Origin: a virus
DNA: 61,241 nucleotides
Virus record (IMG/VR): IMGVR_UViG_3300047678_000079
Span: 1-61,241 of that record
Strand: one strand, 5' to 3'
Part shown: positions 39,323-48,097 of the stretch, in pieces
Numbering within the stretch: position 1 is the first letter of the stretch
Layout: the number at the start of each line of letters is the position of its first letter
Notes under the pieces: model-generated
The model's input: the letters and a program-made list of their open reading frames with translations, nothing else
Told to the model about the DNA's origin: nothing
The model's database searches: none
Made by a program: the position numbers and the translations under genes

Positions 39323-41253
39323 CAGCGCCTCCCGTCTGACTGAATCGCCACGCGAGTCTTGCCGAGGAACCACTTGCCGACGCTGCTGCTGGCGCTGATC
39401 TTCAAGCGCATCTCGCGGGCGCGGATCCTGAGGTCCTTCCACTTCGTCGAGGTTGTTGCCGTCACAGAGGCATCTCCCGACGACGGGGATGCGAAGTCCT
39501 CCATGGGCCACTCGCGCGTCTTGAACTCGTAGGTGAGGGTCGGAGCGGTTCCGACGTAGCCAAAGTCAGGAACAAGCTTGCTCACGTGCTGCACTGAATC
39601 TCCCTCGCCGATGTCCATGCCGCCGCTTTCGATGTAGCTGGAAACCGGTTGGGGGTTCTTGCTAATTACGTTATTGATGGAATAGAGATAGTCGTGCTTG
39701 TATAGCTGCACTGGATGGCCGCCTGCCATGATGGGGTTCCGGGCCTCTCCATCCAAGCAAGCAGACATGAACATGGTTCCTATCGACCACCAATTCTCAA
39801 CGTAGTTATACACGACATAAGAATCGTTTTCAATTGATGACCCTGTGGGGTAGAACCACCAGACTTCGTTTTGCTCTGCGAAGTGAGCCGTTGCAACGCA
39901 ATGGGCAACTGGGTCCACCACTGGGGTCACAGATTCCGGAACGTCAGCGTCAACATTCAAGTCTGTTCGGTTGATGTTGGAGAATACGTACCTGGATACC
40001 GTGCATGGGATGACGCTGACGCTGCCATTGAATACATAGAAATTGTTGACACCCATCCAGAAGAGCCCTTTGGGTGTAGATACTGCCGCATTGGGGCCAA
40101 TGATGCTGACCCCATCGGAGATCTTTTCAAATGCGTAGTAGGCCGGTGCCCCAACCCATTTCATGTACACCAGGCATGTATCCATGAAAATCACATGCCC
40201 AGTCTTGTACTCCTGAGCAGTGATGATGTATGACCCGGATTGAATTTCAAAACTCCCAGCGGTAGTGTCCTCGCGAGGCTCCCATTCAAAAGGGTTTTCA
40301 TTGTCGCTCCAGGCCACAAGCCGAAGGTTTTTAACGTACGGCTTCCCAGCCAATGACGCCCACACGGTAATGGGGATCAGTGGGTCGTTGCACCCAAAAG
40401 CAATCACGCTTCTATCTTTCCCTAAACCAACGCATATAGCCGCGGAAGGTACAAGATTTGCAGTTGGGAATTCAGTCCCAATATACACAGAATCGTTGTA
40501 TGCGCTAGAAGAGTTCCTCATGTAGATGGTTTTCACGCCCCCATCCCAATAGAACAGGGGTCCATTCCTATCGCACGCAATTAGAGCTTGGCCGTAAGGG
40601 ATCATGGACCAAAACCGCCGCCCTACGTAGGCTCTGGCAGTAGCGCTTCGGTCAGTGAATGAGACGGTCGCGGTCGCGGATGATCCCCCTCCTGTTCCAA
40701 GGGCAAAGGAATACCCTCGGCTTTGCCGTAAATGGACCCGATTCGAAAAGCCAACGACGATGTATGTCGTGTTCAGTTCGCCTGTTGGGTTCCCGGCAAA
40801 AGTTGTTAGCCCTGATAGCGTAACCGTGTCCCCTATGGAAAACTTCCACATATCCGGCACATACATGCTAAAGATTCCAAGTTGACTCACAATTGGATCA
40901 GTCTGAAGGGTCACAGCGTAAGAGGCTGGCGGGAGTTGGGTCCCAGCCAGCAGTTCATCGAAAGGGGACATTACCTGCAAATTAGAGCTGGTCCCTGCGA
41001 TTATCACTGATCCGTAGCCGTAACTCACGATCCTCGTTAAGCTTCGTACAGGGGCGCCGTATAGTGGGTTAGAGATGGCTTCCCATCCGCCAATCGCCTC
41101 CGGCCTGCCATTGCGGAACCGCACCTTGTCGCAATTCCACCAGCGGCCAGCCGCTCGATACTGCGTCTCATCGCGCACAATCCCAGCAGGCGGGTCGATT
41201 GGGACCAGCTTGGGGGTGGGCGGTGGTGGCAGTTGCTGTTGCGGAGGAGGCAT
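39322..41253 (-). CDS. Tail nozzle / DNA-stabilisation-like protein
   Basis: 643 residues. After a Pro/Gln N-terminus come PPAGIVRDETQYRAAGRWWN and RPEAIGGWEAIS, the opening shared by nozzle/packaged-DNA-stabilisation proteins of podophages (P22 gp10 type). The rest is predicted as beta-propeller-like. It closes the tail tube and holds the packaged DNA. Confidence 0.75.
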   Translation of the reverse strand: MPPPQQQLPPPPTPKLVPIDPPAGIVRDETQYRAAGRWWNCDKVRFRNGRPEAIGGWEAISNPLYGAPVRSLTRIVSYGYGSVIIAGTSSNLQVMSPFDELLAGTQLPPASYAVTLQTDPIVSQLGIFSMYVPDMWKFSIGDTVTLSGLTTFAGNPTGELNTTYIVVGFSNRVHLRQSRGYSFALGTGGGSSATATVSFTDRSATARAYVGRRFWSMIPYGQALIACDRNGPLFYWDGGVKTIYMRNSSSAYNDSVYIGTEFPTANLVPSAAICVGLGKDRSVIAFGCNDPLIPITVWASLAGKPYVKNLRLVAWSDNENPFEWEPREDTTAGSFEIQSGSYIITAQEYKTGHVIFMDTCLVYMKWVGAPAYYAFEKISDGVSIIGPNAAVSTPKGLFWMGVNNFYVFNGSVSVIPCTVSRYVFSNINRTDLNVDADVPESVTPVVDPVAHCVATAHFAEQNEVWWFYPTGSSIENDSYVVYNYVENWWSIGTMFMSACLDGEARNPIMAGGHPVQLYKHDYLYSINNVISKNPQPVSSYIESGGMDIGEGDSVQHVSKLVPDFGYVGTAPTLTYEFKTREWPMEDFASPSSGDASVTATTSTKWKDLRIRAREMRLKISASSSVGKWFLGKTRVAIQSDGRR

Positions 41254-41255
41254 GA

Positions 41256-41651
41256 TTATCCCCTGATGATGATGATCCCGGTGGACGGGAACTTCCCAGT
41301 CACCTTGACCCCAGAGTTCCCGTAATCGACAATGTAGACGGCCTCATTGCTCACGGTTGTGTTGTAGACCATGGCCCCTCTCGGGGTCAAAGACGCGCCA
41401 AAAGAGCAATCGGACCAAGTGAGGCGAAGCTCCCCGTTCACCACAACCGGCGTCACGTTGGTCAGAGCGAAACCGCCGGCGGTGTAGCCGGTCCCCACAT
41501 ATTCTTCGGTCGTGGTGTAAACCGTGGTGTCGCGGCCAATCGAAGCGGATGACGTGTAGAGCGCCAGTTTGAAAGCGTTGGTCGAGTAATTGTAGGATCC
41601 CGTACCAAGCCGCAATAGCGCCTGCCAGGTGAACCCAGTCTGGATGCTCAT
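41256..41651 (-). CDS. Small virion protein
   Basis: 131 residues, strand-rich. FKLALYTSSASIGRDTTVYT is typical of a small phage structural family near tail genes. ATGA overlap with the adaptor-like gene. Role uncertain. Confidence 0.6.
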   Translation of the reverse strand: MSIQTGFTWQALLRLGTGSYNYSTNAFKLALYTSSASIGRDTTVYTTTEEYVGTGYTAGGFALTNVTPVVVNGELRLTWSDCSFGASLTPRGAMVYNTTVSNEAVYIVDYGNSGVKVTGKFPSTGIIIIRG

Positions 41652-42268
41652 ACGGGTTGAAACTCATCCTTTTGCGGAGCGCCAACAACTTGGCCCAGAG
41701 CCGCGATTGCCTCTTCGGCGTCAATCTTGTAGCGATCCATCAGGTCGCCATCCTTCAGGTAGATGGCCGCCTCATGGACTGCAACCTTGCGAAGCGTGTC
41801 CTCGTAGTTCGTGGAGAGCCAAGTCTCGGCGTCGACCAGCGACGGCGGCACTCCTTTGAGGTACTCCAGGTTCACGGTGTACGCCCCAGCGGGAACCGGG
41901 TAGAGCAGGAACGTCGGAGCGGTTGCGCTCGACAACGTCCACGCATAGAACTGAGGCTCGCCCGTCACGGCGCCAGGAGTGATCTCGCGAAGCCAGCCGA
42001 CGTTCTTGCGGATCATTGGAGGCTTGGTTACCGTGCTTACGGTCAGCCATGCACGTAGAGGAGCCAGCAGATTTGTTGTGGTGAAAGTAACAGTTGCGGT
42101 CCCTGAAGCGGTTGTCGCGGTCGCGGAAGACTTGGCATCCGGCATCATGACGCGGCCGCAGATGCGCTTCTCCGCCGATCTGATGATGTCCTCCAGGTTG
42201 GAGACGAGCGTCGTCTCGCTGCATTGCAGCCAATCCTGGATGTCGGATTTGAGTTCCGCGAGAGTCAC
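41648..42268 (-). CDS. Head-tail adaptor-like protein
   Basis: 206 residues, GTG start. Helical N-terminus (LAELKSDIQDWLQCSETTLV) and C-terminal helices (LRKVAVHEAAIYLKDGDLMD) around a strand-rich middle, as in SU10/phiEco32 adaptor proteins that join portal and tail. Assigned from overall pattern and place. Confidence 0.65.
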   Translation of the reverse strand: MTLAELKSDIQDWLQCSETTLVSNLEDIIRSAEKRICGRVMMPDAKSSATATTASGTATVTFTTTNLLAPLRAWLTVSTVTKPPMIRKNVGWLREITPGAVTGEPQFYAWTLSSATAPTFLLYPVPAGAYTVNLEYLKGVPPSLVDAETWLSTNYEDTLRKVAVHEAAIYLKDGDLMDRYKIDAEEAIAALGQVVGAPQKDEFQPV

Positions 42269-42673
42269 TTAGCTCCAGTCGTCCATCGCATTGAACTTCG
42301 GGGTCTTGGCGGTTGTCGGGGCCGCCCCCATCTTGCCTTTGCCCAGGCTCATGAGTAGAGCCAGGATTGGGGCCATCGCCACGCCGGACTTTCCGCCCAG
42401 GCCCGCCATCGCTCCAAGCCCAGCCGACTGGGCGAATTGTGACCAGTCCATCTTCTTCTTGCCCGCCGCCTGCGGAGCAACAGCGCCGCGCTGTTTGTTG
42501 AGGCTCAGAAGCGCGGCAAGTTCATCCTGCTCGCCCATGGCGGGAGACTGTTGCGGAGGTTGTCCAGCCGCTCCGTAGGCCCCGGCTCCATAGTCTTGAA
42601 TGCCGAGGGCGTTGGGGACCAGGCTCCCCGCTCCGAAGCGGCGCATCGTGTCTCCGCATTTTCCGTTCTTCAT
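42269..42673 (-). CDS. Small Gly/Ala-rich structural-module protein
   Basis: 134 residues; start at ATG 42673 with ATGA overlap (a GTG nine bases upstream is possible). A hydrophobic stretch (SGVAMAPILALLMSLGKGKM) suggests membrane interaction. Function unknown. Confidence 0.55.
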   Translation of the reverse strand: MKNGKCGDTMRRFGAGSLVPNALGIQDYGAGAYGAAGQPPQQSPAMGEQDELAALLSLNKQRGAVAPQAAGKKKMDWSQFAQSAGLGAMAGLGGKSGVAMAPILALLMSLGKGKMGAAPTTAKTPKFNAMDDWS

Positions 42674-42942
42674 ACAGCCCACGCTTTCTTGGTGTCCAGA
42701 AACAGCACATCCGCCGGAGGCGGGTTCCCTGCCAATGAGCGAACCGTTTCGTCCGGCCTGGGATCTTTGACGAACTCTTTGTCAATCGGAGTAATGATCG
42801 TCTTGAAGTCGAAGTCGTAGCACTTTTCGCAAACCCGTAGCCCTGTCCTGACTCCCTCGACCGTCTGGTACTTCAGGTCATTCAGCCATCGCCAATGACC
42901 GCACCGATCGCATACTCCCCTTGGCCCGCAACCCGTCGTCAT
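42670..42942 (-). CDS. Zinc-ribbon protein in structural module
   Basis: 90 residues. CDRCGHWRW and VCEKCYDFD form a four-Cys zinc ribbon. Similar small proteins sit beside adaptor genes in other podophages. Coupled at both ends. Confidence 0.65.
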   Translation of the reverse strand: MTTGCGPRGVCDRCGHWRWLNDLKYQTVEGVRTGLRVCEKCYDFDFKTIITPIDKEFVKDPRPDETVRSLAGNPPPADVLFLDTKKAWAV

Positions 42943-43601
42943 AGAGTGAACTCCGGCCTGAGGAAGATCGATGCGCGGGTGGTATCCCCAAACACAGCCT
43001 CAACCCACAGTTCCTTCGCGATGGCGCGCAACTCTGCCCGCCTGCCAGGATCCTGAATCTTCTTCGAGCCAATCTCCGCCGCGAGCGCAGCGATGAGCGC
43101 TGGCTCGAATCTCGAAGGCACAGGAAGGGATTGATCGTAGGCGACCCAATCGCCCGCCGTGTCCTGCACGCTATCTCCTCGAAGCCTGTAGCCATTCACG
43201 GTCAGGTCGCTGGAGTTCGGCACCGGCCACAGATACAGCACGGGGCCACTCGATTCCTTGTGGACCATGAATCGCGTTGGTGTTCCAAGTTGCGTTTTGT
43301 TCGGGATCTGGTGGTAATCCTGGAAGCTCATTGGCTTCCCAAGATCCCGTTCCGACCCGGTTGCGCTGGTCGCTATCGACACCAGAACGAGGTCGATGGA
43401 GTCCTCCGCCAATCGATACGAAGCTGTCCCTGCTTCGCACGAAAGAACGTAGTCCTCCATCTGCCAGAAGTTGACCTGATAGTTTTGCCAGCGCTTCAGA
43501 ATCAGGGACAAGGATCGCCGGGCAGTGCGCATGTCATAGCCTTCATTGGCCCTGATCCCGCACTGCTCGAACGCTTCCTCGACTGATTCGTAGAGTGTCA
43601 C
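42939..43601 (-). CDS. Head-tail connector (gp4-like adaptor) protein
   Basis: 220 residues, GTG start in a GTGA overlap. Pattern: helical start (ESVEEAFEQCGI), RRSLSLILKRWQN, then LPVPSRFEPALIAALAAEIG and a C-terminal helix. This matches the P22 gp4-like packaged-DNA-stabilisation/adaptor family. It likely sits on the portal ring. Confidence 0.7.
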   Translation of the reverse strand: MTLYESVEEAFEQCGIRANEGYDMRTARRSLSLILKRWQNYQVNFWQMEDYVLSCEAGTASYRLAEDSIDLVLVSIATSATGSERDLGKPMSFQDYHQIPNKTQLGTPTRFMVHKESSGPVLYLWPVPNSSDLTVNGYRLRGDSVQDTAGDWVAYDQSLPVPSRFEPALIAALAAEIGSKKIQDPGRRAELRAIAKELWVEAVFGDTTRASIFLRPEFTL

Positions 43602-43903
43602 TTATTGTCGCCCCATGTCAGATGCACCGTCGCTGTTCCCGATACCGTCACTGTGGGGCGGAGATATCTCACTGGCCCGTTGACGAAGTAGATTGCAGCC
43701 GCCGTGATCGCCGTGAGGCCGGTCAGAGCCGTCCACGTTGATCCATCGAGCGAAGCCTCCATCGCAACGCTGGCGCTCCCTGTCGGTATGACCTGGATCG
43801 CCAGCGTGAGATTTGAGGTGAAGGGCAACGTTTTCGTCGCCCCCGAGGCCCCTGACGCAACAGCCGACCACGTGTGCGTGTTACCGCTCTTGATCGTCGC
43901 CAT
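43598..43903 (-). CDS. Small beta-rich virion protein
   Basis: 101 residues, Ser/Thr/Ala-rich strands (TLAIQVIPTGSASVAMEASL; DGSTW). Resembles immunoglobulin-like or decoration domains of phage heads. Clear ATG with no other start. Confidence 0.6.
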   Translation of the reverse strand: MATIKSGNTHTWSAVASGASGATKTLPFTSNLTLAIQVIPTGSASVAMEASLDGSTWTALTGLTAITAAAIYFVNGPVRYLRPTVTVSGTATVHLTWGDNK

Positions 43904-43912
43904 GGTGGCCTC

Positions 43913-44353
43913 CTAGACCCGAGTGACTTTGTAGAGAACCGTGACGCGAACCACGCCGGCGGTGGTGGACCCGACCGGGGTAACAGTGGCAACCATCGTG
44001 GTGTTGGTGCTAATGTCGGCCCATGCCGCCGATTGCGTGCCGGTGACATGCGTGGCTGTGAGCGGCAAGAGACCAGCCGCCGCCTTGACGTTCGCGCTGG
44101 TCAGGTACTGGGTACCCGCCGACGCCGTGCCAATGCTCAGGGTGGCTGATGTGCCGGAGTCGAAAGCCGTGTCGATGTTGATCCAAAATCCGATGATCTG
44201 CGAATACTTCGGCAGATAGAATTTGAGATCCACGGCGCTCGTGCCGTTCTGCGTGATCGTGCCGGTTTGGGCGAGCACCGGGTAGCCTTGATCGGCTACC
44301 GAGGTATTGTCGCGAGGCGTTTGAAAGACAACGGGGAGTGAATGAGTACTCAT
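43913..44353 (-). CDS. Beta-rich virion protein (head decoration candidate)
   Basis: 146 residues, strand-rich, with YLPKYSQIIGFWINIDTAF. It follows the capsid gene directly, which favours a decoration or minor capsid role. Confidence 0.6.
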   Translation of the reverse strand: MSTHSLPVVFQTPRDNTSVADQGYPVLAQTGTITQNGTSAVDLKFYLPKYSQIIGFWINIDTAFDSGTSATLSIGTASAGTQYLTSANVKAAAGLLPLTATHVTGTQSAAWADISTNTTMVATVTPVGSTTAGVVRVTVLYKVTRV

Positions 44354-44406
44354 TGTTGGTTCCTTTCCTTAGGGAGGGGATCACTCCCCTCCATTTGGGT
44401 TGTCTG

Positions 44407-45327
44407 TTACGCGCCCGCCGACATGATGATTCCGAGCGGGTTGTCCCAGCCGAAGCCATCGCGGGCCGTGGCGGCCACGCGGATGTTGTCGGTCAGGAAG
44501 TCCACGTCGGTCTTGGTCTCGATGGCCTGACGCTGGTAGTGAACCAGCCCATCCGGAATATCGGTGATGCCGAACCACGCGTCCGGATCGGTGGTGTAGT
44601 CGACAACGGTGAACCCTTCACTCACGAAGGGCAGGCCCTTGTGGATGTTGATGTCGTTGTCGTTGGTTCCAACGCGGCCAACGGACTTGGCCAGGCGTTC
44701 GGCGACGAACATGAAGTCGCGGCCAAGGATCACGCGTTTGATGTTCGCGCTGATCTTGGTACCGCGTTCGGTGACCCAGTCGGCAACTTGAAGCACCATC
44801 TCTTCGAGGGATGCTTCGTTGAAGTCGGCGGCCACGGCGAGCAGGTTGCTGTTGGTGCCACCGTCCTGAGTCGGGTGATCGGTCACGCAGAGAGCCTTGC
44901 CGTCACCGCCCAGGTAGGAGGTGGACGTGGCGTTGTTGAGCACCGCGAACGCTTCGAGCGTCTTGCGTTCCGCCATCGACCAACCCAGCCACTTCGAGTA
45001 AGTCATGGTGGGCTTCTCGTACTGGTTGTCGTCGACAGCCATCTTCGTGATTTCGAAGCGCTTGCCGTACAGGATCATAGTGACGCGCGAACGCCACCGT
45101 TCACCCAGGCCCTCGTCGAGAGGCTTGGCTCCGCCTTCGTTCATGCGCTCGGCGGCGGCGAAGCCCGCCATCATGACGTTCTCTTCCGTAGCCTTCATGC
45201 TGGTCTTGGCCATGCCGTAGATGGCCTTGAATTGCTCTTCATTGACGCGGAGCTTGTACCCCATGCCGATGAACTTGTTGATTCCCGGGTAGAGGTGCGC
45301 CGCAAGTTTTGATCTGTTGATTGCCAT
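44407..45327 (-). CDS. Major capsid protein
   Basis: 306 residues, HK97-fold/Mu gpT-like pattern: helical N-terminus, E-loop region, KPLDEGLGERWRSRVTMILY, and the P-domain part LGRDFMFVAERLAKSVGRVG. Strong ribosome-binding site CAGGAG. Flanked by the decoration-type protein and scaffold, as expected. This is the assignment most open to a mass-spectrometry check. Confidence 0.8.
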   Translation of the reverse strand: MAINRSKLAAHLYPGINKFIGMGYKLRVNEEQFKAIYGMAKTSMKATEENVMMAGFAAAERMNEGGAKPLDEGLGERWRSRVTMILYGKRFEITKMAVDDNQYEKPTMTYSKWLGWSMAERKTLEAFAVLNNATSTSYLGGDGKALCVTDHPTQDGGTNSNLLAVAADFNEASLEEMVLQVADWVTERGTKISANIKRVILGRDFMFVAERLAKSVGRVGTNDNDINIHKGLPFVSEGFTVVDYTTDPDAWFGITDIPDGLVHYQRQAIETKTDVDFLTDNIRVAATARDGFGWDNPLGIIMSAGA

Positions 45328-45330
45328 GGC

Positions 45331-45924
45331 TTAGACTCCTGTCGTGTTGGCGTACGAGTGAACGCCGGGATTCCAGATCACGAAGTACTCGGGGTACGTG
45401 TCGGTCGATGGCGAAGCCAGGCCGATGATCTTCACGGCGAGCGTGGCGGTGGTGGCGAGGGTTGCGGCATTCAGGGAGATCAGAGACTTCTTGAGGGTGG
45501 CGCTGGCGGCGGTCATGACCAGGGCGGCGTTCTTTCCGACAGCGGTATCGACTCCGGTGTTGGCGCTGGCCTGCACCTTCATGATCATGAAAGGTGAGGC
45601 GTAGTACTCGATCAGGATCCCTGCGTATCCCGCCGTGATGGCGTTCGCGGGGAGGTATGTCGCCGTGGAGAGCAGTGAGCCTCCTGGGGCGGCGGTGAAT
45701 GAGATCCCCTTCACGATGCCAATGGGGCTGTTCGCGCCAACGGTCGTGGTCGGGGATGTGCTGGGGATGCCGAGCGCGGATGCGCCGACACTGATGAGGT
45801 CGCCAATCGCGATGGCCCGCGCGATATCGGCGGTGTAGGCGACGGTTTCCGTGTTGAAGGTGCTCGATCCGTCAATCAAGTTCTTGACTGGCGTGAGACC
45901 AAAGGGCGAAGCAGCGGCTGCCAT
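45331..45924 (-). CDS. Head decoration/stabilisation protein
   Basis: 197 residues beginning MAAAASPFGLTPVKNLIDGS. Strand-rich with a central TTVGANSPIGIVKGISFT, a pattern found in proteins encoded just upstream of capsid genes in many podophages. Probably coats the capsid. Confidence 0.65.
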   Translation of the reverse strand: MAAAASPFGLTPVKNLIDGSSTFNTETVAYTADIARAIAIGDLISVGASALGIPSTSPTTTVGANSPIGIVKGISFTAAPGGSLLSTATYLPANAITAGYAGILIEYYASPFMIMKVQASANTGVDTAVGKNAALVMTAASATLKKSLISLNAATLATTATLAVKIIGLASPSTDTYPEYFVIWNPGVHSYANTTGV

Positions 45925-45936
45925 AGTTGAAATCTC

Positions 45937-46428
45937 CTATACGTTTGCGGTCTGTTGACCGACGAAGACTTCGCGCGAAAGGGTCTCCTGGCCGGTGTTC
46001 GCCATGTCATCGCGAATGCCCTCGGAGCCAGACGACGGACTCTCAAGCCGCACACTGCGGCGCTTGCGGTCTTCGTTGATCCAGTAATTGTTGCGTTGTA
46101 CCCCAAACTCCCTCGGCATCCGATAGAGTTTTTGCCCGGTGCGCTGGATTGTTCCATCCGCCCGAACCATCAGAGCGTAGGCTCCCTTGGTGAAGAGTGG
46201 ATTATCGCTCGCGTTCACTGGGACCCATCCTTCGTCGCCCTTTTTGATGATTGCCCGGTCCACGATGTCCGTTTCCTTCAGGACCGAGGTGTTGATGAAC
46301 CTGTACACGAAGTCGGGATCGTTCCGTAGCTCGGTTAGAGTGCCAGACCTGGACGGCGGTTTCCACATCCTCGGGCGTTCCTGTTCCACTCGCGTTTCGT
46401 TTGCTCGCGGTGATCGGTTGTTAGACAT
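45937..46428 (-). CDS. Hypothetical head-module protein
   Basis: 163 residues, basic N-terminus, central FVYRFINTSVLKETDIVDRA and VRADGTIQRTGQKLYRMPRE. Similar proteins occur between scaffold and capsid in other phages. Function unknown. Overlaps the scaffold gene end by 8 bases. Confidence 0.6.
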   Translation of the reverse strand: MSNNRSPRANETRVEQERPRMWKPPSRSGTLTELRNDPDFVYRFINTSVLKETDIVDRAIIKKGDEGWVPVNASDNPLFTKGAYALMVRADGTIQRTGQKLYRMPREFGVQRNNYWINEDRKRRSVRLESPSSGSEGIRDDMANTGQETLSREVFVGQQTANV

Positions 46429-47503
46429 TTGGACCCTTCTTGAACTCGTAGTATTCCTTTGGCGTCATGCCAAAAGCCTTGGCTACGGAAGCCTCTTCGG
46501 CGGAAATGGAGATGGTTGTTCTTCCACCGCCGCGAGATAGGCCAATGGGAGCTACTGCTGGGCTGCTGCTGGTTCGGCGAACTGCTGGGGGAGTCGGAGC
46601 CTGTTGGGTAGCCGCTTGGGTTTGCCGCGGCTGCACTACTGGCTGCTGGTCGTCTTGGCGCCCTTGCAGCGATATGAGCCTGCGGTTGAGTTCCGCAAAG
46701 TGCTCTGCTGTGCCGAAGGGACGGCCTTCTTTTTCGAGATTACCTGAAATCGTCTCCGTTAGCAAGGCGATAGTGTGTTGGGGAGTTCCGGGCTGAGCCC
46801 GGGCCGATGGCGTGTACCAGGGATTCGATGCCGTCCACTGCTGGTACTCGCTCTGCTGCTCCGGTGAGATTGTCGGTGCGGCGGGCTGTTTCGCCTGCTG
46901 TTGGATGTACTGCTGGAGTTCGAGATATTGCCGGATCTCATCCGGATCCGCCGGCGCTTCCGGAAGCGAGACGTCCTCGATGCGCATGGCTTCCGCCTGC
47001 GCACGGGTCATCTTCTTCGTCGCTTCGACAACCCGGGTGGCGTCCCCGTTGGCCTGCGCTTCGCGAAGCTCAGCTTCGGCGCTTGCCATGTCGTTCTTGG
47101 CCTTCTCTTTCGCGATGTTGATCGCGTAGCCAGCCGTGGTATGGTTGTCGGTGGATTGCGCCTTGACGCGAATTGCGAGGGCTCGGCCCATTTCGATGGC
47201 GGCGTCGCGCTCGGCACGCATGCGCTCCATTTCCCCGGCCTTGTGGGCTGCGTCCCGCTTGGCATTCTCGCGCTCAAACGTCAACTGCGCGAAGCGGTGT
47301 TTGACTTTTGGGTCAACAACCTCATCCTCAACGGCGGAGTGGTCCTTGCGGTTTGGGTCGAACGGGGCAGGTGGCGGCGGAACCTTGACCCCGCCTTCGA
47401 CAACGACTTCGACTTCTTCCTCTGGTTCGATGGGTACGTCAGGGGCAATTACCTCTGGAACGTCTTCTTCCATGAACTGGGAGTTGTCGTCGACCGGCAT
47501 CAT
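46421..47503 (-). CDS. Scaffold-like protein
   Basis: 360 residues. Acidic N-terminus (IEPEEEVEVVVEGG), long charged coiled coil (FERENAKRDAAHKAGEMERM), Gln-rich middle and a short basic C-terminal tail. This composition and the position between portal and capsid fit a scaffolding protein that guides procapsid assembly. ATGA overlap with the co-chaperonin gene. Confidence 0.7.
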   Translation of the reverse strand: MMPVDDNSQFMEEDVPEVIAPDVPIEPEEEVEVVVEGGVKVPPPPAPFDPNRKDHSAVEDEVVDPKVKHRFAQLTFERENAKRDAAHKAGEMERMRAERDAAIEMGRALAIRVKAQSTDNHTTAGYAINIAKEKAKNDMASAEAELREAQANGDATRVVEATKKMTRAQAEAMRIEDVSLPEAPADPDEIRQYLELQQYIQQQAKQPAAPTISPEQQSEYQQWTASNPWYTPSARAQPGTPQHTIALLTETISGNLEKEGRPFGTAEHFAELNRRLISLQGRQDDQQPVVQPRQTQAATQQAPTPPAVRRTSSSPAVAPIGLSRGGGRTTISISAEEASVAKAFGMTPKEYYEFKKGPNV

Positions 47504-47892
47504 ACTCGGCCTACCGATCCGGGCCCGTCCGCAATGGCGAGCACCTGGTCATCGTTGATGAACCGGAACTCCTGGTTGCCGAATCCCTGCAACTTGAACG
47601 GGTGGCCTTCGAGCGAGCCGATCTGCACCCAATCGCCTTCTTGGCACCACGGTCCATCGGGGAACTTCTCGATGTCCTGATACGCCGATGGGCCGAGCTT
47701 CAACACCTGAACGATCGGCACAAACCGGTGATCGATGTCTCGTCTCTCCTGTGGCGCATAAAGGCTCGTGCCAGCTACTTTGTCCTGCTTTTCTGGGAGG
47801 CGCACCAATAGCCGGTAGCCTGTCGGCTTGACCGGGTAGTGAGTGTGCCCTTGGATGGTCGATACTGCTTCTGCTTCTATGACTGCTTTCAT
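47500..47892 (-). CDS. GroES-like co-chaperonin
   Basis: 130 residues. After a short leader, KPTGYRLLVRLPEKQDKVAG begins the GroES barrel; the roof/mobile-loop region (TSLYAPQERRDIDH) and GDWVQIG near the end also fit. Phage GroES homologues (T4 gp31 type) work with host GroEL to fold the capsid protein. Start at 47892 with AAGGGG upstream. Location inside the head operon matches that job. Confidence 0.75.
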   Translation of the reverse strand: MKAVIEAEAVSTIQGHTHYPVKPTGYRLLVRLPEKQDKVAGTSLYAPQERRDIDHRFVPIVQVLKLGPSAYQDIEKFPDGPWCQEGDWVQIGSLEGHPFKLQGFGNQEFRFINDDQVLAIADGPGSVGRV

Positions 47893-47899
47893 ACGCCCC

Positions 47900-48097
47900 T
47901 TACTCCTCACCCTGGCTTGCTTTTTTGCGAATGCTTTGCGCCTGGGAAAGTACCTGTTTGAGAGCTTCGATGTATGCGGCTTGCGAGCGGAAAAACTCAA
48001 GCGAAGCCGATGCCAGCGAAGCGATCACGTATTCTTGGCGATGGACGAGTTCCTTCTCGACTTCCGCGACGAGGCTATTGAAGGCGCCGATATCCAT
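47900..48097 (-). CDS. Small head-module protein
   Basis: 65 residues, helical (LVAEVEKELVHRQEYVIASL). Start at 48097 behind GGGAGGGG; overlaps the end of the portal gene by 23 bases. Function unknown. Confidence 0.6.
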   Translation of the reverse strand: MDIGAFNSLVAEVEKELVHRQEYVIASLASASLEFFRSQAAYIEALKQVLSQAQSIRKKASQGEE

